A stretch of DNA of 7,523 nucleotides from Micrococcales bacterium UBA4448 (GCA_002390305.1 DGPE01000066.1:1-7523); one strand, 5' to 3'. Positions 1-7,168 are shown, numbered from the stretch's first letter. Numbers and translations: made by a program. Notes: generated by a model not told the origin, from the sequence alone.

Positions 1-22
1 TGACGGTTGTGTTCTCTGCCAA
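1..22 (-). CDS. secD: Probable start of SecD (partial, runs off the left edge)
   Basis: Only seven codons are visible, so the call rests on position and start signals. Two bases after the yajC stop a TTG codon begins a frame reading MAENTTV. It is preceded at an 8-base spacing by a strong Shine-Dalgarno run (GAGGGG, 36-31) lying inside the last codons of yajC. In actinobacteria and many other bacteria the gene after yajC is secD, a polytopic membrane protein of the SecDF complex that uses the proton gradient to help complete protein export. An alternative start just outside the window is possible, because the last base of the window on this strand is an A that could begin an ATG. No SecD domain can be seen here. 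Confidence 0.4.
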
Positions 23-24
23 AA

Positions 25-279
25 CTATTTCCCCTCAGTGCTTTCAATAGCACGAACTGATTGTTTAACTACTCGAAGCTTTGTACCCGGAGTCGTTTCT
101 ATCTCAAGATCTTCTTCATTCACAGACACAACCGTTCCCTTGATCCCGGCATACAGAATCACATTTGAACCGACAGCCAGCGTGTCAAGTAGATTCGAGG
201 CGTCCTTCTTACGCTTTCGACTCTGACTGACCAGCAGCAGAATCATGACGCCAAGAACTGCAAAAAGTAAAAAGTCCAA
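25..279 (-). CDS. yajC: YajC, preprotein translocase accessory subunit
   Basis: This is a small Sec-translocon accessory membrane protein that associates with SecDF near the SecYEG channel. The 84 residues fit the family: one hydrophobic membrane segment at about residues 3-18, then a strongly basic stretch (RKRKK, 21-25) expected on the cytoplasmic side, then the small conserved YajC domain with its GIKGTVVSV segment (45-53) and the 'PGTKLRVVKQSVRAI' region typical of the family. The start is TTG, chosen because AGGA (288-285) sits 5 bases upstream and because the first downstream ATG (residue 12) would cut the membrane helix. It follows ruvB after 56 bases, the largest gap in the cluster, and probably has its own promoter there. 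The function is inferred from family and context. Confidence 0.9.
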   Translation of the reverse strand: MDFLLFAVLGVMILLLVSQSRKRKKDASNLLDTLAVGSNVILYAGIKGTVVSVNEEDLEIETTPGTKLRVVKQSVRAIESTEGK

Positions 280-307
280 GAATTTCCTAACCGATTGGTA
301 CCCCGAA

Positions 308-313
308 ATTATA
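308..313 (-). promoter_or_regulatory. Candidate -10 box of a yajC(-secD) promoter
   Basis: The minus strand reads TATAAT exactly. A start of transcription about 7 bases downstream (near 301) would give a leader of roughly 22 bases containing the AGGA ribosome site of yajC. No convincing -35 hexamer lies 16-18 bases upstream. A 6-base inverted repeat (CCGAAA/TTTCGG, 303-308 and 318-323) flanks the box. It is located in the only sizeable gap of the minus-strand run, where a promoter separating ruvABC from the Sec genes would make sense. Confidence 0.45.
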
Positions 314-335
314 GGCGTTTCGGCCTAATCCTGCT

Positions 336-1307
336 CTATTGAATCTCTAAGTGCTCCAAACCAAGGGCAGTAATCTCTCTCCCCCGCGGAGTTCTTTGCA
401 GTAGGCCGGCCCTAATTAGGAAAGGCTCAATGACAGCCTCTATAGTGTCAGGTTCCTCTCCTAAAGCAACTGCCAGGGTAGACAAGCCCACCGGTTTTGC
501 GCTGAACTTGGTAGCAAGCATTGTTAACAGGGTCCGATCCACGCGGTCAAGACCGAGACGATCCACCTCGAATAGTTCCATGGCTTGTAACGCAATACTG
601 AGATCAATTTCCGGGTGATTCTTCACGCTTGCGAAATCTCTGACCCTCCGCAGCAAACGGTTCGCAATTCTTGGTGTACCTCTCGAGCGAAGACTCAACA
701 GCTCTTGAGCTTCAGTAGAGAGGCTGATTCCGAGCTTTCCAGAGGAAACTGCCACCACTTGGGAAATTTCACTTGGTTCGTAATACTCCAAGAAAGCGGT
801 AAAACCAAAACGATCGCGCAATGGAGTGGGCAGCATTCCAGATCTGGTTGTCGCACCGACAAGCGTGAAAGGAGCTATGTCCAATGAGATCGAGGTTGCT
901 CCGGGGCCTTTACCCACCATCACGTCCACTCTGAAGTCTTCCATGGCTAAATACAACATCTCTTCGGCACTCCTGCTCATCCGATGAATCTCATCGATGA
1001 ACAAAACGTCCCCCTGGTCCAACGCTGAAAGAATTGATGCTAAATCCCCTGCGGATTGAATGGCTGGTCCACTTGTGAGCTTTAGCGTTCGCTGAGCTTC
1101 GTGAGCGACAATCATCGCCAGAGTTGTTTTGCCAAGGCCCGGTGGACCTGCAAGCAAAATGTGGTCTGATGTTCTGCCACCAATTTTCGCGGCCTGGATT
1201 ACAAGCGAAAGCTGCTCAACAACCTTTGTCTGCCCGACAAACTCACTGAGAACCTTCGGTCTAAGCGCTGCCTCAATCTCCCGGTCTTCCGGAGCCAAAT
1301 CGGTCAT
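336..1307 (-). CDS. ruvB: RuvB, Holliday junction branch-migration ATPase
   Basis: This is the hexameric AAA+ motor that, loaded by RuvA, pumps DNA through four-way junctions during recombinational repair. The 323 residues are slightly short of the usual ~330-350, with lean ends. Visible motifs: the family N-terminal 'LRPKVLSEFVGQ' (16-26), Walker A GPPGLGKT (54-61), Walker B FIDEIH (103-108), sensor 1 GATTR (151-155), the arginine-finger region PLRDRFG (162-168), sensor 2 GTPRIANRLLRR (210-221), and a C-terminal winged-helix DNA-binding domain from about 240. The ATG overlaps the ruvA stop by four bases (ATGA), indicating translational coupling and matched RuvA/RuvB supply. Nothing appears missing. 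The identification is secure. Confidence 0.98.
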   Translation of the reverse strand: MTDLAPEDREIEAALRPKVLSEFVGQTKVVEQLSLVIQAAKIGGRTSDHILLAGPPGLGKTTLAMIVAHEAQRTLKLTSGPAIQSAGDLASILSALDQGDVLFIDEIHRMSRSAEEMLYLAMEDFRVDVMVGKGPGATSISLDIAPFTLVGATTRSGMLPTPLRDRFGFTAFLEYYEPSEISQVVAVSSGKLGISLSTEAQELLSLRSRGTPRIANRLLRRVRDFASVKNHPEIDLSIALQAMELFEVDRLGLDRVDRTLLTMLATKFSAKPVGLSTLAVALGEEPDTIEAVIEPFLIRAGLLQRTPRGREITALGLEHLEIQ

Positions 1308-1870
1308 GAGCCCAGCTTCGATCTTCCGAGCTTGGAAAGTGCCTGCTTGAGCAGCTCCGACTCGGAAAGTGATTGGTCAAGGGATGCCAGCAGCTGGCGT
1401 GAAGACACCTCATCGGCTCCAAGTTGCAGCATTGCCTGCAGAACGTTTTCATTGAGCCTGGTGCCCCTAGAGAGCCCGACTTTTCCACTGAGTGTGATCA
1501 AAACCAACTTTGCAGTCTTGGGTCCAATCCCTGGAACCGCTCTAAATGCGGACTCATCCTGGGCGTTGATCGCATTCACCATCAGCTCCGCAGGCAATCC
1601 GGATAGCGCTGTCATAGCAAGTTTGGGGCCAATCCCGTTCACTCCGCATAAGAGATCGAACAACGATCCTTCCTCTTGGTCTTGAAAGCCGAAAAGGGAG
1701 AGATCATCTTCGCGAACCACCAACTTGGTCTGCAGCAGGATCTCCTGGCCAACTGCCAGCTTTGCCGCATGCCGACTGGTTAGTTGTATTGAAAAGCCGA
1801 CGCCACCAACAACAAGAGTCACTCGGTCAACACCGAGGTGGCTAATGGATCCTTGAAGGCTTGATATCAC
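1304..1870 (-). CDS. ruvA: RuvA, Holliday junction-binding subunit
   Basis: RuvA tetramers hold the Holliday junction in a square-planar form and load RuvB onto two arms. The 188 residues are a little below the ~200 usual length. Domain I (OB fold, about 1-62) ends with the acidic-pin region REDDLSLFGF (53-62). Domain II carries two helix-hairpin-helix motifs, GVNGIGPKLA (76-85) and VPGIGPKTA (112-120), that grip the DNA backbone. After a linker near 135-145, domain III (about 145-188) is the RuvB-contacting three-helix module. The start is GTG, four bases after the ruvC stop, with only a weak AGG upstream, so reinitiation after ruvC is likely. It is coupled to ruvB by an ATGA overlap. Confidence 0.97.
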   Translation of the reverse strand: MISSLQGSISHLGVDRVTLVVGGVGFSIQLTSRHAAKLAVGQEILLQTKLVVREDDLSLFGFQDQEEGSLFDLLCGVNGIGPKLAMTALSGLPAELMVNAINAQDESAFRAVPGIGPKTAKLVLITLSGKVGLSRGTRLNENVLQAMLQLGADEVSSRQLLASLDQSLSESELLKQALSKLGRSKLGS

Positions 1871-1874
1871 GAAC

Positions 1875-2402
1875 CTAACCTAATCTGGTATTGGCAGACT
1901 TGGCTGCCGCAACCCACTTCTGCTGGGCTTTTGTGCCTTGGCCCGCTGCTCTCTTACTGGCACAAATCGCAACCGCCAAGGCATCGGCGACATCCGCAGG
2001 CTTAGGAATCTCACTCAGTCCTAAGACCTTGGCCACCATCACGCCAACCTGTGCCTTGTCAGCTCTACCGCTTCCTGTTACGGCCAGCTTTACCTCACTG
2101 GGAGTGAAGAATTCAAGTGGAATTTGATACCTGTGGGCGATTGCCATGAGTGCCCCTGAAATCTGTGCAACACCCATTACCGATCTAAGGTTGGCCTGAG
2201 CAAACACGCGTTCTAGGGCTATCAGGTTGGGTTTATGGTGCAACACAAGTTCTTCCAGTTGGTTAGCAATTACCCCAACACGGTTTGTCACAGGATCCTT
2301 AGGCGAGGTAGCAAAATGACCAAAGTCCACTGACTTGTCGTTATTGAGGACACCAAATCCACATCGGGTCAGACCTGGATCGACGCCCAGAATCACAGTC
2401 AT
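1875..2402 (-). CDS. ruvC: RuvC, Holliday junction resolvase
   Basis: This is the dimeric, metal-dependent endonuclease that nicks two opposing strands of a Holliday junction held by RuvAB. It is 175 residues, matching the family. It has an RNase H-like fold with the full acidic quartet: D8 in 'GVDPGLTRCG', E64 in 'IALERVF', and D137 and D140 in 'PADVADALAVA'. The C-terminal tail (about 149-175) is lysine- and alanine-rich and probably disordered. The ATG overlaps the yebC stop by four bases (ATGA, 2399-2402). The yebC-ruvC-ruvA-ruvB order is widespread in bacteria. The assignment is secure. Confidence 0.98.
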   Translation of the reverse strand: MTVILGVDPGLTRCGFGVLNNDKSVDFGHFATSPKDPVTNRVGVIANQLEELVLHHKPNLIALERVFAQANLRSVMGVAQISGALMAIAHRYQIPLEFFTPSEVKLAVTGSGRADKAQVGVMVAKVLGLSEIPKPADVADALAVAICASKRAAGQGTKAQQKWVAAAKSANTRLG

Positions 2403-3157
2403 TCTGGCAGAGTCTCCAGCTCCAAAAGCACTGCCTCTGAGACTTCCATGTTCGTGTAAACCTCTTGGACATCATCAAGTTCTTCGAGCGCCTCGACCAA
2501 AGCGATTACCTTCTGGGCGCTCTTAGCATCAACCTCAACCTTGACTGATGGCACGAACTCAACGTCGGCCGATTCATAGTCGACCCCAGCCTGCTGAAGG
2601 GCCGTGCGAGTTTCCACAATCTTGCTTGGATCGCAGGTGAGTAAATAGTTCTCACCAATCAGTTCTATATCTTCAACTCCGTGCTCAATCGTTGCCTCAA
2701 GAATCTGATCCTCGCCGAAGGAGTGAGGAACTACGATTACCCCCTTGCGCGCAAACTGGTAACTGACGGATCCAGGGTCGGCCATGTTCCCTGAATTTTT
2801 CCCAACAGCAAGACGAACATCTGCTGCTGCGCGGTTCCGATTATCGGTTAGACACTCGATCATCACCGCTACACCGGCCGGGGCATAACCCTCGTACATA
2901 ATGCTGTGATACTCAACGCCGTCACCAAGCTCTCCTGCACCACGCTTAATCGCTCGATCGATGTTGTCTCCAGGCAATGACAACTTCTTGGCCTTGTATA
3001 CCGCTTCAAAAAGGGTGGGGTTGCCCTCTTGGTCTGAACCGCCCATCCGAGCAGCGACCTCAATGTTCTTGATTAGCTTCGCAAACAGTTTTTGACGCTT
3101 AGAGTCGTTTGCGGCCTTTTTGTGCTTAGTTGTTGCCCATTTGGAGTGACCTGACAT
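2399..3157 (-). CDS. yebC: YebC/PmpR-family protein
   Basis: It is a full-length member (252 residues) of the conserved YebC family. The N-terminus has the family signature 'MSGHSKWATTKHKKAANDSK' (1-20), followed by the conserved 'NPTLFEAVYKAKKLSLPGDNI' region near 46-66 and the central 'YEGYAPAGVAVMIECLTDNR' block near 88-107. The protein keeps the usual three-domain size. Older work describes YebC proteins as transcription regulators (for example PmpR in Pseudomonas); more recent work links family members to translation, easing ribosome stalling at proline-rich stretches, as mitochondrial TACO1 does. Which applies here cannot be read from sequence. The ATG follows the pdxT stop by 14 bases and has a modest AGAGA a few bases upstream. 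Its 3' end overlaps ruvC. Confidence 0.96.
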   Translation of the reverse strand: MSGHSKWATTKHKKAANDSKRQKLFAKLIKNIEVAARMGGSDQEGNPTLFEAVYKAKKLSLPGDNIDRAIKRGAGELGDGVEYHSIMYEGYAPAGVAVMIECLTDNRNRAAADVRLAVGKNSGNMADPGSVSYQFARKGVIVVPHSFGEDQILEATIEHGVEDIELIGENYLLTCDPSKIVETRTALQQAGVDYESADVEFVPSVKVEVDAKSAQKVIALVEALEELDDVQEVYTNMEVSEAVLLELETLPE

Positions 3158-3171
3158 AGTTCTCTAAATTA

Positions 3172-3744
3172 CTAGCTTTGAGCAGATTTAACGAACTCTA
3201 GGAACAACTTGTGCAATTCCGTACCGCCTGTGATTTCAGGGTGGAAGGTTGCACCGAAGAGGTTGTTGTGCCTAACAGCAACGATTTCGTCCCCCAATTT
3301 AGCCAGCACTTCACTGGGTCCGGGATTCAAAATTCTAGGTGCCCGAATAAAGGCGACGTTTTCCTGATGCCCAGCCGAGAAGGTTACCTCGGCCTCAAAT
3401 GACTGCAATTGGCCACCGTAGGCATTTCTGCTGGATGAGATTGGCAATCCACCTATTAGCTGCTGCTCACTCACCAACCCCTCGACCGTGTTCGATAACA
3501 GAATCAGACCAGCACAGGTTCCCAGCACCGGTTTGGATGCCGCAAAATCTCGAATCGGCTCTAGAAGACCAAAAATCTCAAGCAGCTTCGAAATCGTTGT
3601 CGATTCGCCACCGGGAATAATCAAGCCATCTAGAGCAAGAAGGTCAGAGGAAGACTTCACTGGCAGGCAAGAAACTCCCAGAGACTCTAAAAGCTGAATA
3701 TGCTCTCGACTATCTCCTTGGAGCGCTAGAACACCTACAAGCAC
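3172..3744 (-). CDS. pdxT: PdxT, glutaminase subunit of PLP synthase
   Basis: This is a class I (triad) glutamine amidotransferase that hydrolyses glutamine and passes ammonia to PdxS for pyridoxal 5'-phosphate synthesis. At 190 residues it has normal family length. The triad is complete: nucleophile C77 in 'GTCAGL', H168 and E170 in 'ATFHPE'. The PdxT hallmarks GGES (45-48) and 'ALQGDSREH' near the N-terminus are present, as is 'AFIRAP' (131-136). The start is GTG placed directly after the pdxS stop (TAA then GTG, no gap) with no clear ribosome site, so translation is probably coupled to pdxS, as suits the equimolar PdxS-PdxT complex. It acts in the cytoplasm. Confidence 0.97.
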   Translation of the reverse strand: MLVGVLALQGDSREHIQLLESLGVSCLPVKSSSDLLALDGLIIPGGESTTISKLLEIFGLLEPIRDFAASKPVLGTCAGLILLSNTVEGLVSEQQLIGGLPISSSRNAYGGQLQSFEAEVTFSAGHQENVAFIRAPRILNPGPSEVLAKLGDEIVAVRHNNLFGATFHPEITGGTELHKLFLEFVKSAQS

Positions 3745-4635
3745 TTACCAGCCACGCTCGGAAAGCTTATGTGGAGCTGGAAGATCGCTGACATTGATGC
3801 CAACCATCGCTTCTCCAAGGCCCCTGGAGGCTGCCGCGACAGCATCCGCATCGTTGAACATGGTCGTAGCCTTAACGATTGCGGCCGCTCTTGCCTCAGG
3901 ATTGCCAGATTTGAAAATACCCGAACCGACGAAGACTCCATCTGCTCCGAGTTGCATCATCATCGCGGCATCCGCTGGGGTGGCTACTCCCCCGGCAACA
4001 AATAGCACAACTGGGAGCTTGCCGTCAGTGGCAACCTTTTTCACAAGTGCATAAGGAGCTTGCAGCTCTTTTGCCGCAACATAGAGTTCGTCTTCGCTCT
4101 TTGCGGCAAGCGCACGGATTTCCCCCGAGATTGTGCGAATGTGCTTGGTGGCTTCAGAAACATCACCGGTTCCCGCTTCACCCTTAGATCTAATCATCGA
4201 TGCACCCTCGGTTATGCGCCTAAGTGCTTCTCCGAGATTGGTTGCTCCGCAAACAAATGGAACATCAAAGCCCCACTTGTCGATGTGATTGACATAGTCA
4301 GCAGGTGATAACACCTCTGACTCGTCGATGTAGTCAACTTTTAGGGACTGCAGAATTTGCGCCTCAACGAAATGACCAATACGAGCCTTGGCCATAACCG
4401 GAATCGAAACCGACGCGATAATCTGGTCAATCAAATCTGGATCACTCATTCTCGCCACGCCGCCCTGGGCACGAATGTCGGCTGGTACACGCTCTAGAGC
4501 CATAACAGCCACTGCACCAGCTTGCTCAGCAATTATTGCTTGCTCAGCGTTCACAACGTCCATGATGACACCGCCCTTGAGCATTTCTGCAAGGCCAGAT
4601 TTAATCAGGGGTGTGGATGCATTGTTTTTTGTCAT
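3745..4635 (-). CDS. pdxS: PdxS, pyridoxal 5'-phosphate synthase subunit
   Basis: PdxS condenses ribose 5-phosphate, glyceraldehyde 3-phosphate and ammonia (from PdxT) into pyridoxal 5'-phosphate in the DXP-independent pathway. The protein is a 296-residue TIM barrel, the typical length. Active-site features are all seen: D26 in 'GGVIMDVVNAEQA', the Schiff-base lysine K83 in 'MAKARIGH', the second lysine K151 followed by the phosphate loop GEAGTG (152-157), and the C-terminal phosphate-site region 'FVAGGVATPADAA' with 'GVFVGSGIFKS' (212-243). The ATG matches the start of known PdxS proteins. No Shine-Dalgarno is visible; instead a -10-like TAGAAT ends 6 bases upstream, suggesting a leaderless transcript. 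It forms a two-gene unit with pdxT. No divergent PdxR regulator is present. Confidence 0.98.
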   Translation of the reverse strand: MTKNNASTPLIKSGLAEMLKGGVIMDVVNAEQAIIAEQAGAVAVMALERVPADIRAQGGVARMSDPDLIDQIIASVSIPVMAKARIGHFVEAQILQSLKVDYIDESEVLSPADYVNHIDKWGFDVPFVCGATNLGEALRRITEGASMIRSKGEAGTGDVSEATKHIRTISGEIRALAAKSEDELYVAAKELQAPYALVKKVATDGKLPVVLFVAGGVATPADAAMMMQLGADGVFVGSGIFKSGNPEARAAAIVKATTMFNDADAVAAASRGLGEAMVGINVSDLPAPHKLSERGW

Positions 4636-4641
4636 GCATTA

Positions 4642-4647
4642 ATTCTA
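4642..4647 (-). promoter_or_regulatory. Candidate -10 box giving a leaderless pdxS mRNA
   Basis: The minus strand reads TAGAAT (five of six bases of TATAAT), overlapping the HIT-gene stop codon. Six bases separate it from the pdxS ATG, so transcription would begin at or next to the A of the start codon. Actinobacteria make many leaderless mRNAs with a TANNNT box at this distance. pdxS has no ribosome site, which fits. A -35 is not convincing: TTGCAA lies upstream, but 20 bases away. Confidence 0.45.
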
Positions 4648-5175
4648 AGCGTCTGTGACCCAGTTATTTGCAAATGTTTCCCTAACTTCTCCAAGAAGTT
4701 TTGGCATTGCTTTAGTTTGGCCAATTATCGGGAAGAAGTTGCTGTCATTTCTCCATCTCGGAACGAGGTGCTGGTGGAGATGCTCTGCAATTCCGGCACC
4801 GGCAACTTCGCCTTGATTCATGCCAATGTTAAAGCCATGGGCACCAGAGGTCTTTACGATTGTGGCCATGGCCTGCTGAGTAAGCAGCGCCACTTCGGCG
4901 GTCTCTTCCTTGGATGCCAGATCATATGTAGAAAAGTGTCTATAGGGACAAACCAATAGATGACCCGCGTTATAGGGGAAAAGGTTCAGCAGTACATAGG
5001 CCAACTTGCCCCGGTAAACAATTAGCCCGTCCTCATCAGATTTCTCAGGAGCCTCGCAGAAAACACAGATATCGGTTTTGGGCCCCTGAAGGCCTTCTAT
5101 GTATACCAAACGGTGCGGAGTCCAGAGTCGCTGCAAGCCATCCTGCATTCCAGTCATATTTTCAAGGGGATCCAT
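4645..5175 (-). CDS. HIT-family protein, probable Ap4A phosphorylase/hydrolase
   Basis: This histidine-triad nucleotide-binding protein probably cleaves diadenosine tetraphosphate or related nucleotides. Of 176 residues, the triad is HLHQHLV (132-138), with H134 the expected nucleophile. The N-terminal 'LQRLWTPHRLVYI' (14-26) and 'LNLFPYNAGHLLVCPYRH' (63-80) resemble Mycobacterium tuberculosis Rv2613c, reported to be an Ap4A phosphorylase. It also has a CxxC pair (C37, C40) in front of the HIT core, which could bind zinc as in other branches of the superfamily. It starts 2 bases after the thrS stop, with only a weak AGG upstream, so coupling to thrS is likely. Aminoacyl-tRNA synthetases generate Ap4A, which gives the pairing some sense. 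Phosphorylase versus hydrolase activity is uncertain. Confidence 0.9.
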   Translation of the reverse strand: MDPLENMTGMQDGLQRLWTPHRLVYIEGLQGPKTDICVFCEAPEKSDEDGLIVYRGKLAYVLLNLFPYNAGHLLVCPYRHFSTYDLASKEETAEVALLTQQAMATIVKTSGAHGFNIGMNQGEVAGAGIAEHLHQHLVPRWRNDSNFFPIIGQTKAMPKLLGEVRETFANNWVTDA

Positions 5176-5177
5176 GA

Positions 5178-7163
5178 CTAAACCTGAACCTTTGTATTGA
5201 TGGCTTCCAGAATCATTCGCTTGGCTTCTGAAAGTGATACGTCGTTTACTTGAGAGCCATCTCGGTATCTAAATGAAACTGTTTTGGCCTCTTCGTCTCT
5301 TGATCCGGCGAGAATCAAAAACGGAACCCTGTCCAAAGTGTGGTCTCTTATCTTTTTTTGCATCCGTGCGTCAGAGTGATCCACGAAGACCCGAACACCT
5401 TCGAGCTTTAGTTCTTTCGCGAAGTCCTCCAGGTAGCCTCCGAATTCATCAGCCACTGGCACACCAACAACTTGAACCGGGGCAAGCCATGGTGGGAAGT
5501 GACCGGCGTAATGCTCAGTTAGCACGCCAAAGAACCTCTCAATCGAACCAAAGAGCGCTCGATGGATCATGATCGGTTGGTGCTTATCACCATCACTTCC
5601 GACGTACTCTAGGTCAAAGCGCTCGGGCAAATTGAAATCCAGTTGAATGGTGCTCATCTGCCAGGTTCTTCCGATAGCATCCCTAGCCTGTACGGAGATT
5701 TTTGGACCGTAGAAAGCTGCTCCACCTGGATCTGGAACCAATTCAAGGCCGGAGGCAACTGCAACGGCTTCGAGAGTATCGGAGGCCGATTTCCAAACCT
5801 CGTCGCTGCCGACGAACTTGGGATTTCCGTCCTCCTTGGTTGAAAGCTCGAGGTAAAAATCATTCAATCCATAGTCGCGAAGTAGGTCGAGCACGAACTG
5901 CAAAACCTTGGTTAGTTCTTCTTGAAGTTGTTCTGGACTCACAAATAGATGAGCGTCATCTTGAGTCATTCCGCGCACCCTGGTCAGACCGTGCAGCACT
6001 CCTGATTTTTCGTATCGGTAGACCGATCCAAATTCAAACATTCTCAAAGGAAGCTCTCGATAGCTCCTAGAGCGTGACTTGAAAATCAAAATGTGGAAGG
6101 GGCAATTCATCGGCTTGAGATAGTAATCCGCGCCCTGCTTCTTAACTACTCCGCTTTCATCGATTTCAGAATCAAGTTTCATCGGTGGGAACATGCCCTC
6201 GGAATACCAACCGAGGTGACCGCTTTGTTCAAAAAGGTTTGATTTGGTTATGTGTGGCGAATATACAAATTCGTAACCGGCTGCTTCGTGCCGATCACGA
6301 GAGTAGTCCTCCATCACCTTGCGAATGATTCCCCCCTTGGGATGAAAAACCGCTAGGCCTGAGCCAATCTCATCTGGAAAACTAAACAAATCAAGTTCAG
6401 TACCTAGTTTTCGGTGGTCGCGCTTGGCTGCCTGCTCCAACTTCTCGGTGAAATCATCCAAGGCCTCTCGACTGTCCCATGCGGTTCCATAGATTCTCTG
6501 CAGCTGCTTATTATTTTCGTTGCCGCGCCAATAGGCGGCTGCACTGCGAAGAAGCGAGAAATTCTTGCCAACCTGCCTGGTATTTGGCAGGTGAGGGCCG
6601 CGGCATAGATCCATCCAGGCCACTGAACCGTCCGGGTTAACGTTTTCATAAACAGACAGACCATCCGGCGATACTTCCACCGAACCCTCGGCAACATCTT
6701 CAGACTTTAGGCCGATTAGCTCCAATTTATATGGTTCGTTCTTCATCAACTCAATGGCTTCAGCCTCGGTGACTTCAACGCGCCGAAAGCGCTGGGATTT
6801 GCCCACCAGTTCCTTCATACGTTTTTCGATGCGTCGAATGTCTTCAGGAATGAAAGGTTCAGCAACATCAAAATCGAAATAGAAACCATCGGTGATGTAG
6901 GGGCCAATACCGAGTTTGGAGTCAGGGAAGAGCTCCTGAACAGCTTGAGCCATTACGTGAGCAGTAGAGTGGCGAAGGATTTCAAGCCCGGCCGGGCTTT
7001 GAATCGTGATGCCAATTACCGAGTCTCCTGGGCTCAAGACATGGGCCAGATCTCTAGCACTGCCATTCACCGTCATGGCTATGACGCTGCGATCTTGAAA
7101 CAGATCAAAGCCAGTCGCGCCTTCGTTCGCCTCGTGTGTATCGCCTGCTAACAAAATCTTCAA
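5178..7163 (-). CDS. thrS: Threonyl-tRNA synthetase (ThrRS)
   Basis: ThrRS charges tRNA-Thr with threonine and removes mischarged serine. The protein is 661 residues from the TTG start. Domains in order: a short TGS-like N-terminal domain (about 15-58); the editing domain with its full motif HSTAH (65-69) and CRGPH (187-191); the class II catalytic core with zinc ligands C354, H405 and H534, motif 2 around 'FGSVYRYEKSG' (378-388) and motif 3 around R543; and a C-terminal anticodon-binding domain (about 562-661). The frame is open up to 7328, but the extra residues have no family similarity and would run over the start of the divergent gene. TTG at 7163 has AGGAG 5 bases upstream and gives a normal actinobacterial ThrRS length. 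It heads the minus-strand run. Confidence 0.97.
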   Translation of the reverse strand: MKILLAGDTHEANEGATGFDLFQDRSVIAMTVNGSARDLAHVLSPGDSVIGITIQSPAGLEILRHSTAHVMAQAVQELFPDSKLGIGPYITDGFYFDFDVAEPFIPEDIRRIEKRMKELVGKSQRFRRVEVTEAEAIELMKNEPYKLELIGLKSEDVAEGSVEVSPDGLSVYENVNPDGSVAWMDLCRGPHLPNTRQVGKNFSLLRSAAAYWRGNENNKQLQRIYGTAWDSREALDDFTEKLEQAAKRDHRKLGTELDLFSFPDEIGSGLAVFHPKGGIIRKVMEDYSRDRHEAAGYEFVYSPHITKSNLFEQSGHLGWYSEGMFPPMKLDSEIDESGVVKKQGADYYLKPMNCPFHILIFKSRSRSYRELPLRMFEFGSVYRYEKSGVLHGLTRVRGMTQDDAHLFVSPEQLQEELTKVLQFVLDLLRDYGLNDFYLELSTKEDGNPKFVGSDEVWKSASDTLEAVAVASGLELVPDPGGAAFYGPKISVQARDAIGRTWQMSTIQLDFNLPERFDLEYVGSDGDKHQPIMIHRALFGSIERFFGVLTEHYAGHFPPWLAPVQVVGVPVADEFGGYLEDFAKELKLEGVRVFVDHSDARMQKKIRDHTLDRVPFLILAGSRDEEAKTVSFRYRDGSQVNDVSLSEAKRMILEAINTKVQV

Positions 7164-7168
7164 TGCGG

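Noticed and set aside
1332..1685. A 117-codon plus-strand open frame
   Set aside because: It lies wholly antisense to ruvA, is rich in serine with no recognisable domain, and has no start signal; it is a shadow frame.
1863..1880. Tandem TTAGGT repeat at the ruvC-ruvA junction
   Set aside because: It is only two copies of six bases spanning the last ruvC codons and stop; too short to call a repeat or operator.
3158..3171. A TAATTT sequence before yebC as another leaderless promoter
   Set aside because: It matches the -10 consensus only loosely, its distance from the ATG is slightly too large, and yebC has an AGAGA ribosome site, so simple read-through from pdxT is the easier explanation.
4522..4959. 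A 145-codon plus-strand open frame across the HIT/pdxS junction
   Set aside because: It is antisense to two well-supported genes, has no ribosome site or family motif, and its composition is what the opposite strand of the HIT gene would give.
5702..6070. A 122-codon plus-strand open frame inside thrS
   Set aside because: It is arginine-rich, low in ordinary protein character and antisense to the conserved ThrRS catalytic core; a shadow frame.
6571..6592. A perfect 7-base inverted repeat (ACCTGCC/GGCAGGT, 8-base loop) within thrS
   Set aside because: It lies in the codons just after the conserved CRGPH editing motif, has no U-tract, and one such repeat is not surprising by chance in 2 kb of coding sequence.
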